Assembly: GCA_029866155.1 (NCBI GenBank)
Contig: JARWZW010000065.1
Coordinates: 16,556-80,555, forward strand
Reading direction: 5' to 3'
DNA: 64,000 bases
DNA from: Caulobacter sp.
GTDB lineage: Bacteria; Pseudomonadota; Alphaproteobacteria; Caulobacterales; Caulobacteraceae
Shown: one piece after another, positions 50,393-60,367 of the stretch
Numbering within the stretch: the stretch's first letter is position 1
Layout: every line of letters starts with the position of its first letter
Made by a program: the position numbers and the translations under genes
The notes under the pieces: model-generated
What the model was told of the DNA's origin: nothing
What the model saw: the letters and a program-made list of their open reading frames with translations, nothing else
Database searches by the model: none

Positions 50393-50897
50393 CCCCGCAG
50401 GCCAGCCGGGCGCCGGCCCCGCCGATCGGCTGGGTCAGGTGATCGTCGGCGGCGGCGTGGATGACAATCGCGCCGCCGTTGGCGTCGGCCAGGGACTGGC
50501 GGGAAGGGTCAGCGCCCAATGAAGTCCAGGTGCTGAAGAATTCGGCCCGTCCCGTTCCGTCGGCCGCAACAAACAGGTTTGGCAGGTCGCCAGCCTCGTT
50601 GCCTGCTGAATTGAGCAGGCCGTGAACCGAGGAGGCGGCACCATGAAGGTGGGCGCCGGCGGACTTGAAGTCCGGGCTGGAGCAGTCGCCGGTCTCATGG
50701 AAATGCAGGCCATGCCAGCCCGGCGGGAGGTCCTTCACGTCCAGACGAAGCAGCAGGCCTCGCGGGCCTTCGGTCAATTGGGCGGAACCAAGCATCTGGC
50801 CAGTGTCGCCCTGGAGCGTGACATTGACGGGCGGCGATGCGGCCAGGCCAGGCAGGGCCAGGGTGCTGAAGGCGGCTGCTATCAGAAGGGTCCGCAT
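50376..50897 (-). CDS. sodC: Periplasmic Cu/Zn superoxide dismutase
   Basis: 173-aa SodC with a Sec signal (1-20). Copper ligands are in HGLHFHETGDC, the bridging His in SAGAHLHG and the later Cu His in AIVIHAAADDH; disulfide Cys pair HETGDC / RLACGV. The usual third zinc ligand His (…PHAGDLPNL) is replaced by Glu in NEAGDLPNL, a variant seen in some alphaproteobacteria by memory. It dismutates superoxide in the periplasm. ATG 50897 follows GGAGATG. Divergent from gyrA. Confidence 0.9.
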   Translation of the reverse strand: MRTLLIAAAFSTLALPGLAASPPVNVTLQGDTGQMLGSAQLTEGPRGLLLRLDVKDLPPGWHGLHFHETGDCSSPDFKSAGAHLHGAASSVHGLLNSAGNEAGDLPNLFVAADGTGRAEFFSTWTSLGADPSRQSLADANGGAIVIHAAADDHLTQPIGGAGARLACGVIPPL

Positions 50898-51008
50898 GGT
50901 GACATCTCCGGTCATGGGGCTTGGGGGCGCGCGGGTGGCGTCCCGTCGACTGTAATGATAACAAACAGCAACACGTTCCGTGTCGATTCCACCGGATAAA
51001 TTCCTTCC

Positions 51009-53783
51009 TTGACCGACGAGACCCACACACCGCCCGATGATAGCCGGCGGGGCGCAGTCAGCCCCATCGCCATCGAGGACGAACTTCGGAAATCTTACCT
51101 CGACTACGCCATGAGCGTGATCGTCAGTCGCGCCCTGCCGGATGCGCGCGACGGCCTCAAGCCTGTGCATCGTCGTGTTCTGTTCAGCATGAACGAACAG
51201 AACCACACCCATGATCGGCCCTATGTGAAGTCGGCGCGGGTGGTCGGGGATGTGATGGGCAAGTACCATCCGCATGGCGACCAATCGATCTATGACGCGT
51301 TGGTCCGCATGGCCCAGCCGTTTTCGATGGGGCTGGTGCTGATCGACGGGCAGGGCAATTTCGGCTCGGTGGACAATGATCCGCCGGCCCAGATGCGCTA
51401 CACCGAATGCCGGATGACCCGGGCGGCCGAAGCGCTGCTTGCGGACCTAGACAAGGACACGGTCGACTTCAAGGACAACTATGACGGCAAGGAGCAGGAG
51501 CCGTCGGTTCTGCCGTCGCGAATTCCCAATCTGCTGGTCAATGGCTCGGGCGGCATCGCCGTGGGCATGGCGACCAATATACCGCCCCATAACCTGGGTG
51601 AGATCGTCGATGCCTGCCTGGCGCTGGTCGATGATCCGGATGTGTCGCTCGAGACCCTGCTGGATATCGTCCCCGGGCCCGACTTCCCGACGGGCGGCGA
51701 GATCGTTGGCCGGTCCGGCGCCCGCCAGGCGTTGATCGGCGGCCGGGGCAGCGTCATCATGCGCGGCACCTCGACGATCGAGACGATCCGCAAGGATCGA
51801 GAAGCCATCATCTTCACCTCGCTGCCCTACCAGGTGAACAAGGCCGCTCTGATCGAGCGCATTTCCGAGATGGTCCGCGAGAAGCGGATCGAGGGCATCG
51901 GCGATATGCGCGACGAGTCCGATCGTCAGGGCATGCGGGTTGTGATCGAGCTGAAGCGTGACGCTTCCGCCGAGGTGGTGCTGAACCAGCTTCACCGCTT
52001 TACCTCTGTCCAGACCAGTTTCGGCGTCAACATGCTGGCCCTGAACCGGGGCCGACCCATGCAGATGGGCCTCAGAGAACTGATCGTCTGTTTCGTGGAT
52101 TTCCGCGAAGAGGTGGTGATCCGCCGGGCGCGGTTCGAGCTGAACAAGGCCCGGGACCGGGGCCACAACCTGGTCGGCATGGCCATCGCCGTGGCCAATA
52201 TCGACGAGGTGATCCATATCATCCGGTCGTCGGCGGACCCCGCCGAGGCCCGGGAGCGCCTGGTCGCCAAGCCCTGGCCGGCCGGCGACATGATGGCCCT
52301 GATCAACCTGATCCAGGATCCGCGCACGGTCGTCCTGGATGACGAGGTCCGCCTGACCGACGAACAGGCCCGGGGCATTCTGGCCCTGACCCTGTCCCGC
52401 CTGACCGGTCTGGGTCGCGACGAGATCATGAACGAGGCCTCGACCCTGTCGGGGACCATTGCAGCGCTGCTGGAGTTGCTGTCCGACCGCGCCCGGATCA
52501 TGGCCGTGGTTCGCGAAGAACTGGTCGAGGTGCGTGAGCGCTTCGCCGTCCCGCGCCGGACCACCATCATCGACGGCGATGGGGACATCGAGGACGAGGA
52601 CCTTATCCCCCGCGAGGAAATGGTCATCACCGTCACCCACGGCGGCTATGTGAAGCGCACGCCCCTCAGCACCTATCGAAGCCAGCGGCATGGCGGCAAG
52701 GGGCGCTCCGGCATGGCGACCAAGGACGAGGACGCGGTCACCCGCGTGTTCTCCGCCTCGACCCACGCGCCGATGCTGTTCTTCTCGTCCGGCGGCAAGG
52801 TCTACAAGCTGAAGGTCTGGCGTCTGCCGCTCGGCACCCCGACCTCGCGGGGCAAGGCCTTTGTCAATCTGCTGCCGATCGAGCCTGGCGAGACCATCAC
52901 CTCGATCCTGACCCTGCCCGAGGACGAGGCCACCTGGGACCGGCTGGACGTAATGTTCGCCACCCGCAGCGGCAATGTCCGTCGCAACAAGCTCAGCGAT
53001 TTCGTCCAGATCAACCGCAACGGCAAGATCGCCATGAAGCTGGACGAGGGGGACGCCATTGTCGGGGTCGGCCTCTGCACCGGCGAGAGCGACATCCTGC
53101 TGACCACGGCGCTTGGGCGGGCGATCCGCTTCGAGGCTGATGATGTGAGGGTCTTCGCCAGCCGCGATTCAACCGGTGTCAGGGGCATCCGGCTGCAGGC
53201 CGAGGATATCGTCATCTCCATGGCCATCCTGCGGGCCGTGGACGCCACAGCCGAGGAACGGGTCGCCTATCTTCGGCAGTCCCGCGCCCTGCTGCGGGCC
53301 ATTGTCGGGGACGAAGGCGAAGAGGCCGCCGCCCCGGCGGATGAAGACGAAACCGTGCCGGACGCGCAGCTTTCCCAGGAACGCTACAACGAACTGGATG
53401 TGCGGCAGGAGATCATCCTGACCATGTCCACCGAAGGCATCGGCAAGCGGACGAGCGCCTATGACTTCCGGCGGACCGGCCGGGGCGGGCAGGGGCTGCT
53501 CGCCCAGGACTTGACCCGCAAGGGCGGCCGGCTGGTCGCGGCCTTCCCGGTCGAGGACGGCGACGGGATCCTTCTGGTCACCGACCAGGGGCAACTGATC
53601 CGCTGTCCCGTAGCGCAGATCCGCATCGCGGCGCGCAACACCCAGGGCGTGATTGTCTTCCGCACCGGCAAGGATGAGCATGTCGTTGGCGTTGAGCGCT
53701 TGGCTGAAGCGGGCGCTGGCGATAGTGACAATGGCGACGGTGAAAGCGGGGAGGACACCTCCCCCGCAACCGACGAAACCTGA
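51009..53783 (+). CDS. gyrA: DNA gyrase subunit A
   Basis: 924-aa GyrA of the type II topoisomerase that introduces negative supercoils. N-terminal breakage-reunion domain with active-site Tyr131 ([11 protein letters not shown]), DNA-gate helix [14 protein letters not shown], and the C-terminal beta-pinwheel with GyrA-box [11 protein letters not shown]. Position equivalent to E. coli Ser83 is Gln92 here. The acidic C-terminal tail ([14 protein letters not shown]) is typical of the family. TTG start at 51009 gives the usual [13 protein letters not shown] N-terminus; no ATG precedes the conserved region. The C-terminal part contains an alphaproteobacterial acidic insert ([20 protein letters not shown]). 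Confidence 0.97.
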   Translation: MTDETHTPPDDSRRGAVSPIAIEDELRKSYLDYAMSVIVSRALPDARDGLKPVHRRVLFSMNEQNHTHDRPYVKSARVVGDVMGKYHPHGDQSIYDALVRMAQPFSMGLVLIDGQGNFGSVDNDPPAQMRYTECRMTRAAEALLADLDKDTVDFKDNYDGKEQEPSVLPSRIPNLLVNGSGGIAVGMATNIPPHNLGEIVDACLALVDDPDVSLETLLDIVPGPDFPTGGEIVGRSGARQALIGGRGSVIMRGTSTIETIRKDREAIIFTSLPYQVNKAALIERISEMVREKRIEGIGDMRDESDRQGMRVVIELKRDASAEVVLNQLHRFTSVQTSFGVNMLALNRGRPMQMGLRELIVCFVDFREEVVIRRARFELNKARDRGHNLVGMAIAVANIDEVIHIIRSSADPAEARERLVAKPWPAGDMMALINLIQDPRTVVLDDEVRLTDEQARGILALTLSRLTGLGRDEIMNEASTLSGTIAALLELLSDRARIMAVVREELVEVRERFAVPRRTTIIDGDGDIEDEDLIPREEMVITVTHGGYVKRTPLSTYRSQRHGGKGRSGMATKDEDAVTRVFSASTHAPMLFFSSGGKVYKLKVWRLPLGTPTSRGKAFVNLLPIEPGETITSILTLPEDEATWDRLDVMFATRSGNVRRNKLSDFVQINRNGKIAMKLDEGDAIVGVGLCTGESDILLTTALGRAIRFEADDVRVFASRDSTGVRGIRLQAEDIVISMAILRAVDATAEERVAYLRQSRALLRAIVGDEGEEAAAPADEDETVPDAQLSQERYNELDVRQEIILTMSTEGIGKRTSAYDFRRTGRGGQGLLAQDLTRKGGRLVAAFPVEDGDGILLVTDQGQLIRCPVAQIRIAARNTQGVIVFRTGKDEHVVGVERLAEAGAGDSDNGDGESGEDTSPATDET

Positions 53784-53824
53784 GTCCCGGGACAGACGAT
53801 CCGGGCGCGTAAAGGGGAAAACGG

Positions 53825-54319
53825 GTGGCGAGAGTCGGGCTCTATCCGGGAACGTTTGATCCGATGACCAATGGTCATCTGGATATCATTGGCCGGGCCG
53901 TGAAACTGGTGGACCGTCTGGTCATCGGCGTGGCGATCAGCGAGGGTAAAGGCCCGATGTTTTCGCTGGAAGAGCGCGTCGAGATCGTCCGCGAGGAAAC
54001 CGATCACCTCAAGGCGATCGCCGAGGTCGAGGTGGTGCCGTTCTCCGGTCTGTTGATGCATTTCGCCCGGGAAGTTCAGGCCGGCATCATCGTTCGCGGC
54101 CTGCGCGCCGTGGCGGACTTCGAATACGAGTTCCAGATGACGGCCATGAACCAGCAGCTGGATCGCGAGATCGAGACCGTGTTTCTAATGGCGGATCCCC
54201 GGCACCAGGCCGTGGCCTCCCGTCTGGTCAAGGAGATCGCCAAGCTGGGCGGCGATGTAAAAATGTTCCTGCCCAGCCGGGTCGAGGCGAAGTTGCTGAC
54301 CAAGATCGGTCGGGGCTGA
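53825..54319 (+). CDS. coaD: Phosphopantetheine adenylyltransferase
   Basis: 164-aa CoaD, fourth step of coenzyme A synthesis (4'-phosphopantetheine + ATP to dephospho-CoA). Nucleotidyltransferase motif GTFDPMTNGHLDII (T/H-x-G-H), IVRGLRAVADFEYEFQM and VASRLVKEIAKLGGDV. GTG start at 53825 with AAAGGGG upstream, 41 bp after gyrA; probably cotranscribed with gyrA and the following PPIase. Confidence 0.97.
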   Translation: MARVGLYPGTFDPMTNGHLDIIGRAVKLVDRLVIGVAISEGKGPMFSLEERVEIVREETDHLKAIAEVEVVPFSGLLMHFAREVQAGIIVRGLRAVADFEYEFQMTAMNQQLDREIETVFLMADPRHQAVASRLVKEIAKLGGDVKMFLPSRVEAKLLTKIGRG

Positions 54320-54364
54320 TCTTTCGCCTTGCGATTGCCGCAACCGACTCTTAGGGCGAAGGCC

Positions 54365-55234
54365 ATGAAAGCTGCTCTCATCGCCGCCGCCCTTCTGGCC
54401 CTGCCCCTCGCTGTCCAGGCCCAGACCGCGCCCCTGCCGGCTGCCGGCGTCCCGAGCGACTGGCGCACGCCTGATCCCCAGAACATCCTGGTTATCGACA
54501 CCAACCAGGGCCGTATCCTGCTGGAGATGGCGCCGTTGTTGGCCCCCGCCCATGTCGAGCGGGTCAGGCTCCTGACCCAGCGCGGCTTCTATGACGGCCT
54601 GAAGTTCTTTCGGGTGATCAATGATTTCATGGCCCAGACCGGCGATCCGGACAACACGGGCACCGGGGGCTCTGAACTCCCGGACCTGAAGGCCGAGTTC
54701 GAGTTCCGCCGCGGCCCTGCGGACCCCTTTGTCCTGCATGAGCGTCTGCCGGCGGGCGGCGGCATCGGGGTCACCGAAATCGGGTTCATGGGAAATATCC
54801 CGGTCCGGACTGGGCCCCAGATGCAGATGATGGTCTCCATCGATGGCAAGACCGCTGGCTGGGGCCTGTTCTGTCCAGGCGTCGCGGGCATGGCCCGGGC
54901 CTCACAGCCCGACACAGCCAACAGTCAGTTCTACCTGATGCGCCAGACCTATCCCTCCCTGAACAGCCAGTACACGGTCTGGGGCCGGGTGATTTCTGGC
55001 CTGGATGTCGTGCGCAAGATCAAGGCCGGTCCCGATGACAGCACAGTGCCGCCGCCCCAGGACACCATGACCCGGGTACGGCTGCTGGCTGACATCCCGG
55101 CCGCAGAACAGCCGAAAATCCAGGTGATGGACACGCGCAGTCCGGGCTTCAAGGCCCTGGTCGAGGCGGAAAAGGCCAAGGCCGGCGGCATTTTGACCGC
55201 CTGTGACGTCCAGATCCCCGTCCGTCTGGGCTGA
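54365..55234 (+). CDS. Periplasmic cyclophilin-type peptidyl-prolyl isomerase
   Basis: 289 aa with a Sec signal (cleavage after VQAQ) and a cyclophilin domain: ILVIDTNQGRILLEMAPLLA, FFRVINDFMAQTGDPDNTGT and ARASQPDTANSQFYLMRQTY. The catalytic Arg of cyclophilins fits R in FFRV. An insert of about 50 aa (FRRGPADPFVLHERLPAGGG) and a C-terminal extension distinguish it from classical PpiA. It shares the unusual DWRTPDPQ lead-in with the lipoprotein PPIase at 57848. ATG 54365 follows AGGGCGAAGG. Confidence 0.88.
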   Translation: MKAALIAAALLALPLAVQAQTAPLPAAGVPSDWRTPDPQNILVIDTNQGRILLEMAPLLAPAHVERVRLLTQRGFYDGLKFFRVINDFMAQTGDPDNTGTGGSELPDLKAEFEFRRGPADPFVLHERLPAGGGIGVTEIGFMGNIPVRTGPQMQMMVSIDGKTAGWGLFCPGVAGMARASQPDTANSQFYLMRQTYPSLNSQYTVWGRVISGLDVVRKIKAGPDDSTVPPPQDTMTRVRLLADIPAAEQPKIQVMDTRSPGFKALVEAEKAKAGGILTACDVQIPVRLG

Positions 55235-55287
55235 GGCGTCAGCCAGCCTGGTCGGATGTCGGTCCGTGGCGCAGGACTGAGGTCAGC

Positions 55288-55324
55288 ATAGGGTCAGTCT
55301 ATGCTATCGACTGAATATATCAAT
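55288..55324 (+). promoter_or_regulatory. OxyR-type binding site upstream of ahpC
   Basis: ATAG-GGTCAGT-CTAT matches the first half of the OxyR motif (ATAG-N7-CTAT) exactly. At the next 7-bp steps ACTG-AATATAT-CAAT gives a weaker second half. It lies 66 bp upstream of ahpC, consistent with peroxide-responsive control. Confidence 0.6.
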
Positions 55325-55389
55325 TTCCAAAATACAGCTGCCAGGCATAGACAGCGGGCTCCACTTCACCTTCGCGGCCAGGAGCGCCC

Positions 55390-55953
55390 ATGTCCCTCAT
55401 CAACACCCCCGTCAAACCCTTCGCGGCCCAGGCCTTCCAGAACGGCAAGTTCTTCTCCGTGTCCGACGCCGACCTCAAGGGGAAGTGGTCGGTCGTGTTC
55501 TTCTATCCGGCCGATTTCACCTTCGTCTGCCCGACCGAGCTGGAAGACCTGGCTGACAACTACGCCGAGTTCCAGAAGCTGGGCGTCGAGATCTACAGCG
55601 TCTCCACCGACACCCATTTCGCTCACAAGGCCTGGCACGACACCTCCGAGGCCGTGAAGAAGATTCAGTATGTGATGGTTGGCGATCCGACCGGCGCCAT
55701 CTGCCGCAACTTCGATGTGATGATCGAGGCCGACGGCCTGGCCGATCGCGGGACCTTCGTTGTCGACCCTGAGGGCGTGATCCAGATCGTCGAAATCACG
55801 GCTGGCGGCATCGGCCGTGACGCCCTGGAACTGCTGCGCAAGGTCAAGGCCGCCCAGTATGTCGCCTCGCACCCCGGCGAAGTCTGCCCCGCCAAGTGGC
55901 AGGAAGGCGAGAAGACCCTCGCCCCGTCACTGGACCTGGTCGGCAAGATCTAG
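55390..55953 (+). CDS. ahpC: Alkyl hydroperoxide reductase C (2-Cys peroxiredoxin)
   Basis: 187-aa typical 2-Cys Prx. Peroxidatic Cys in [15 protein letters not shown], resolving Cys in [11 protein letters not shown], and the usual [13 protein letters not shown] segment. It reduces H2O2 and organic peroxides, with AhpF as reductant. Followed 112 bp later by ahpF. GGAGCGCCC precedes the ATG. An OxyR-type site is upstream. Confidence 0.97.
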   Translation: MSLINTPVKPFAAQAFQNGKFFSVSDADLKGKWSVVFFYPADFTFVCPTELEDLADNYAEFQKLGVEIYSVSTDTHFAHKAWHDTSEAVKKIQYVMVGDPTGAICRNFDVMIEADGLADRGTFVVDPEGVIQIVEITAGGIGRDALELLRKVKAAQYVASHPGEVCPAKWQEGEKTLAPSLDLVGKI

Positions 55954-56065
55954 CCTGACGACCCCGGCCCGCCGTTCCACCCTTACCCCAATGTCGGGAA
56001 CCGGGCGGGCGGCGGCGCCTTCTCCTCCACACTGTGTTTGTGACCCTTCGTCACCGGAGCGACCC

Positions 56066-57652
56066 ATGTTGGACCAAGGCCTCAAGTCCCAGCTGAAGAC
56101 CTATCTGGAAAACCTGCGCCATCCCGTTTCGGTGGTCGCCAGCCTGGATGACAGCGCCGGCTCCACCGAGATGAAGGCCCTGCTGGCCGATGTGGCTTCG
56201 GTCTCGGACCGGGTCGTGGTTTCGCTGGACGGCGATGACGCCCGCCGGCCGTCCTTCAGCATCGGCCTGCCCGGAGAGGCGGCGCGACTGCGGTTCGCGG
56301 GCCTGCCCATGGGCCACGAGTTCACGTCGCTGGTGCTGGGTCTGCTGCAGGTCGGCGGCCATCCGCCCCGGGTCGAGGCGGAGGTGATTGCGCAGATCGC
56401 CGCCCTGGACGGCGACTTCCACTTCGAAACCTATTTTTCCCAGTCCTGCCAGAACTGTCCGGATGTCGTTCAGGCCCTGAACCTGATGAGCGTCATCAAT
56501 CCGCGGGTCAGCCATGTCGCCGTCGATGGGGCCCTGTTCCAGTCCGAGGTCGAGGACCGAAAGGTCATGGCGGTGCCGACCGTGCTGCTGAACGGCCAGC
56601 CCTTTGGACAGGGACGGATGTCCCTGGACCAGATCCTGGCCAGGCTGGACACGGGCGCAGAGGCGCGCAACGCAGCCGCCATCAGCCAGAAGGCGCCCTA
56701 CGACGTGCTGGTGATCGGCGGTGGGCCCGCCGGCGCCGCTGCGGCCATCTATGCCGCGCGCAAGGGTATCCGGACCGGCGTCGCCGCAGAGCGGTTCGGC
56801 GGACAGCTGCTGGACACCATGGCGGTCGAGAACTTCATCTCTGTTCCCCATACCGAGGGCCCCAAACTGGTCTCCGGCCTGGAGCAGCATGTTCGCGACT
56901 ACGACGTCGATGTAATGAACCTGCAGCTGGCCGCGCGCCTTATCCCGGCCGCCAGCTCCGGCGGGCTGACCGAGATCGTGCTTGAGAGCGGCGCCAGCCT
57001 GAAATCGAAGACCGTGATCCTGGCCACCGGGGCGCGCTGGCGCCAGATGGGTGCTCCCGGCGAGGAAACCTACCGCAACCGCGGCGTCGCCTATTGCCCC
57101 CACTGTGACGGCCCCCTCTACAAGGGCAAGCGGGTGGCGGTGATCGGCGGCGGCAACAGCGGCGTCGAGGCGGCGATCGACCTGGCCGGCATTGTCTCCC
57201 AGGTGACCCTGATCGAATTTGACAGCGCCCTGCGGGCCGACGCCGTGCTTCAGCGCAAACTGCACAGCCTGCCCAATGTCACCGTCATCACCTCTGCCCT
57301 GACCACCGAGGTGCTGGGCGACGGGGACAAGGTGACCGGTCTGACCTGGAAGGACCGCACCAACGAAAGCCTGCATCAGATCGAACTGGAAGGGATTTTC
57401 GTCCAGATCGGCCTGGTGCCCAACACTGAATGGCTGAAGGGAGCCCTGGACCTCAGCCCGCGTGGCGAGATCGAGGTGGACAGCCATGGGCGGACATCCC
57501 TGCCGGGCGTCTTTGCCGCCGGCGACGCCACCACCACCCCGTTCAAGCAGATCGTCATCGCCATGGGCGAAGGCGCCAAGGCCTCCCTGTCGGCCTTTGA
57601 TCATCTGATCCGCCTGGCGCCGGACGAGGAAGCGGTCGCCGAAGCCGCCTAG
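56066..57652 (+). CDS. ahpF: Alkyl hydroperoxide reductase F (NADH:peroxiredoxin reductase)
   Basis: 528-aa flavoprotein. N-terminal double thioredoxin fold with redox CxxC in [12 protein letters not shown] domain with [17 protein letters not shown], pyridine-nucleotide domain [15 protein letters not shown], disulfide CPHC, and the closing [14 protein letters not shown]. It passes electrons from NADH to AhpC. ATG 56066 follows GGAGCGACCC. The stop codon TAG is the first triplet of dispersed repeat copy 2, exactly as for the gene ending at 1467. Confidence 0.97.
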   Translation: MLDQGLKSQLKTYLENLRHPVSVVASLDDSAGSTEMKALLADVASVSDRVVVSLDGDDARRPSFSIGLPGEAARLRFAGLPMGHEFTSLVLGLLQVGGHPPRVEAEVIAQIAALDGDFHFETYFSQSCQNCPDVVQALNLMSVINPRVSHVAVDGALFQSEVEDRKVMAVPTVLLNGQPFGQGRMSLDQILARLDTGAEARNAAAISQKAPYDVLVIGGGPAGAAAAIYAARKGIRTGVAAERFGGQLLDTMAVENFISVPHTEGPKLVSGLEQHVRDYDVDVMNLQLAARLIPAASSGGLTEIVLESGASLKSKTVILATGARWRQMGAPGEETYRNRGVAYCPHCDGPLYKGKRVAVIGGGNSGVEAAIDLAGIVSQVTLIEFDSALRADAVLQRKLHSLPNVTVITSALTTEVLGDGDKVTGLTWKDRTNESLHQIELEGIFVQIGLVPNTEWLKGALDLSPRGEIEVDSHGRTSLPGVFAAGDATTTPFKQIVIAMGEGAKASLSAFDHLIRLAPDEEAVAEAA

Positions 57653-57753
57653 AGCCTGTTCCGTTATGGTCGAACCGATCCTAACGGAAAAACAGGCTCT
57701 GAATCAGAATGTTAGAGCCTGTTTCGAGCCGATGGCCGCTTCGCGGCTATCGG
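57649..57753 (+). repeat. 105-bp dispersed repeat, copy 2
   Basis: Starts CTAGAGCCTGTTCCGTT, and its TAG ends ahpF. AGAGCCTGTT...CCGTTA pairs with TAACGGA...AACAGGCTCT to make a long terminator-like hairpin; a third AGAGCCTGTTTCG follows, then GCCGATGGCCGCTTCGCGG. Homologous over its length to the minus strand of 1367-1471. Confidence 0.8.
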
Positions 57754-57847
57754 GACATGCTCTCGAGCAGGGGCGCAGGAACCACCCGTCGACCCGGTCC
57801 GCCGACTCCGGCTATGAAGGCCGGGTGGGTGAACAGGGGGTGGGCTA

Positions 57848-58753
57848 ATGCAGGTTCTGAAGGCTCTGGGAGGGTGCGGCGTCGCCCTGATCGCCCTGTC
57901 GGGATGCGCCGCCCTGCCATCCTATCCCGTCCGCGAAGGCGCCGCGGACAGCCGGCCCTACAGCAAGCCGCCGGCCTTGCCGGTGACCTCGCCCAGGGAG
58001 ATCGACTGGCGCACGCCAGACCCCCAGACCATCCTGATTATCGACACCAACCGGGGTCAGATCATCGTCGAGCTGGTTCCGCAGGCAGCCCCCGAACATG
58101 TGGCGCGGATCGTCGCCCTGACCCGCAAGGGCGTCTATGACAAACGCACCTTCTTCCGGGTGATCGACCGGTTCATGGCCCAGACCGGCGATCCCCTGAA
58201 TACCGGAGAAGGCCAGACCGATCTGCCGAACCTCAAGGCAGAGTTCAACTTCCGGCGGGACCCATCGACGGCCTTTACGCCGGTATCGGCCCCTCAGGGC
58301 CTCGAGGAGGGGTTGATCGCCTCCCTGCCGGTGGTCAGCCAGGACATCAGCTATCGCACCATGACCAGCGACGGAAAGGTTGCGGCCTGGGGCACCTATT
58401 GCCCTGGCGTGGTCGGCATGGCCCGCGATGAAAATCCCGACAGCGCCAATAGCCAGTTCTTTCTCATGCGCCAGGCCTATCCCTCTCTGGACAAGCGCTA
58501 CACAGCGTTTGGACGGGTCGTCAGCGGTCTGGAAGCGGTCAGAGCCATCAAGGCCGGCGAACCGGTGACAGCGCCCCAGGACATAATGTCCCGGGTTCGG
58601 GTCCTGTCCGATATCCCTGCAGCTGACCGACCAACCGTTCGCCTGATCGATCCGGCCGGCCCCTGGTTCAAGGCGCACCTGGCCGCTGTCCGTACCAACA
58701 AGGGCGCCGATTTTTCGGTCTGCGACCTGGACCTGCCCGCCCTGATCGGATGA
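57848..58753 (+). CDS. Cyclophilin-type PPIase lipoprotein
   Basis: 301 aa, lipoprotein signal LSGC (Cys20), then a cyclophilin domain from about 55 (IDWRTPDPQTILIIDTNRGQ), FFRVIDRFMAQTGDPLNTGE, a 45-aa insert and RDENPDSANSQFFLMRQAYP. Paralogous to the PPIase at 54365 (shared DWRTPDPQ lead-in, insert and C-terminal extension). Membrane-tethered periplasmic foldase. The gene follows ahpF and the dispersed repeat. Confidence 0.87.
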   Translation: MQVLKALGGCGVALIALSGCAALPSYPVREGAADSRPYSKPPALPVTSPREIDWRTPDPQTILIIDTNRGQIIVELVPQAAPEHVARIVALTRKGVYDKRTFFRVIDRFMAQTGDPLNTGEGQTDLPNLKAEFNFRRDPSTAFTPVSAPQGLEEGLIASLPVVSQDISYRTMTSDGKVAAWGTYCPGVVGMARDENPDSANSQFFLMRQAYPSLDKRYTAFGRVVSGLEAVRAIKAGEPVTAPQDIMSRVRVLSDIPAADRPTVRLIDPAGPWFKAHLAAVRTNKGADFSVCDLDLPALIG

Positions 58754-58832
58754 TCACGGTCGCCCACCGGGCGCCTTGCGCGATCTGGCAAAGCGCCTAA
58801 AAGGCCCGCAACCAATGACAAAGGACGCCGCC

Positions 58833-59297
58833 ATGGCCGACGCCGAAAACACCCTGATCCTGACCCTGGACACCGGAGCGGTGACCATCAACCTTCGACC
58901 TGACCTGGCGCCCGGCCATGTGGAGCGGATCAAGGAACTGGCGCGGGAAGGCTTCTATGATGGCGTCGTGTTCCACCGGGTGATCCCGGGCTTCATGGCC
59001 CAGGGCGGCGATCCCACGGGCACAGGCATGGGCGGCTCCAAGAAGCCCGACCTCAAGGCTGAATTCTCCGCCGAACCGCACCTGAGGGGCATCTGCTCCA
59101 TGGCCCGTTCGTCCAGCCCCAATTCGGCCAACAGCCAGTTCTTCATCTGCTTTGACGACGCCACCTTCCTGGACAAGCAGTACACGGTCTGGGGTGAAGT
59201 GACCGAAGGCATGGACAATGTCGACGCCCTGCCCAAGGGCGAGCCTCCGCGCAGCCCCGGCAAGATCGTGACCGCGCGGATCGCCGCCGACCTCTGA
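58833..59297 (+). CDS. ppi: Cytoplasmic cyclophilin-type PPIase
   Basis: 154 aa without a signal, close to the minimal single-domain PpiB type: TLILTLDTGAVTINLRPDLA, VVFHRVIPGFMAQGGDPTGT, GICSMARSSSPNSANSQFFI. Assists protein folding in the cytoplasm. ATG 58833 was chosen because AAAGGA lies 8 bp upstream and the sequence starts at the conserved ADAENTL; an ATG at 58815 is also possible. Third PPIase in a 5-kb stretch. Confidence 0.93.
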   Translation: MADAENTLILTLDTGAVTINLRPDLAPGHVERIKELAREGFYDGVVFHRVIPGFMAQGGDPTGTGMGGSKKPDLKAEFSAEPHLRGICSMARSSSPNSANSQFFICFDDATFLDKQYTVWGEVTEGMDNVDALPKGEPPRSPGKIVTARIAADL

Positions 59298-59338
59298 TCC
59301 TGCTGCCGGAGCGGAGTCCTGCCCCCCGGGGGCAGGCT

Positions 59339-60319
59339 CTATCTGCGAAGCACAGTGACGATCGGAAAGTGATCCGAGCCCAGTTTCGGGCCACGGGTCA
59401 CGCTGACCGTTTTCCAATCCGATCCTGCATAGACCTGGTCTATGGCCAGGATGGGCAGGGGCGTGCGGATCTTCCAGCGGCTGACGGCTGCGGCCGGCCA
59501 ACTGGCCTGCCCACGCGTGCGTCGGATCAGTCCCAGCATCTGGTCCTGTCGGCGCAGGGAGAAGGACCATGGCGTCGAGTTGAAGTCCCCTGACAGGATG
59601 GTGGTCTGGCGGGGATGTTCCGCCACCACCCGGGACAGTCGCAGGGTCTGCTGCTGCTGCGGACCCGCCGGGATGGGCCAGGTGAAGTGAACCCCGATGA
59701 CTGAAAACTCGCCGCGGGGGGTGGCGAAGGTCGCTTCTGCGCCGGACAGCACATAGGGCGTGTTGCCCCCGAGATTGCGTTTTCGCACCGGTCGCTGACG
59801 AGACAGGATCATGGTCGAACAGGGGTAGGGTTCAGCACATGTGACATGGTGGGGGTACTGCCTGGACAGGGCGCGCGCGATCCCGCCGGACCGGGCGAAG
59901 GCCTCCTGGAAAACCAGAATATCGGCGTCCTGTGCGAGGATCCATTTCACCGCCTGTTCAGGGTTTTCCCCCCGGCCCCAGAGGTTGAACTGAACGATCT
60001 TGAGGGTTTCGCCCTCTGCGGGAGGCGGTCCGCTGCCTGGCCTGAGGAACTCCGGAACGATCAGGGCGGCGCTGGCCAGAATGGCGATGGCCGCGATCAC
60101 AGGGGTTGGGGCGAGAAGCTTTCGGCCGCCAGCCAGTCCCCAGAGTCCCAGAGCGACGATCGCCAGGGTCAGCCAGACCGGCGCAAAATGTGTCAGGATG
60201 TCGAGGCGGTCGCTGAACATCCCGCCCTGCGCCACCAGGGAGGCCAGGGCGACTGCCGTCGCCAGGGCGAGAGCTCCCAGGCGAACAACCATCATCAGCG
60301 AGCGGATGAGCGAGGACAT
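59339..60319 (-). CDS. Membrane-anchored endonuclease/exonuclease/phosphatase family protein
   Basis: 326 aa. Three N-terminal TM helices (about 12-33, 45-62, 72-92) followed by an EEP domain (about 105-326): IVQFNLWGRGENPE (Asn), DILVFQEAFARS (Glu), VIGVHFTW (His), TILSGDFNSTPW (Asp-x-Asn) and the final SDHFPIVTVL (Asp-His). All catalytic residues are present. Resembles YafD-type proteins; phosphodiesterase substrate (nucleic acid or lipid headgroup) unknown. ATG 60319 follows AGGTGGCC. Confidence 0.82.
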   Translation of the reverse strand: MSSLIRSLMMVVRLGALALATAVALASLVAQGGMFSDRLDILTHFAPVWLTLAIVALGLWGLAGGRKLLAPTPVIAAIAILASAALIVPEFLRPGSGPPPAEGETLKIVQFNLWGRGENPEQAVKWILAQDADILVFQEAFARSGGIARALSRQYPHHVTCAEPYPCSTMILSRQRPVRKRNLGGNTPYVLSGAEATFATPRGEFSVIGVHFTWPIPAGPQQQQTLRLSRVVAEHPRQTTILSGDFNSTPWSFSLRRQDQMLGLIRRTRGQASWPAAAVSRWKIRTPLPILAIDQVYAGSDWKTVSVTRGPKLGSDHFPIVTVLRR

Positions 60320-60367
60320 GGCCACCTGAATGGGGTGTGAGTCGCAAACAGGGGCCTAATCCACCGG

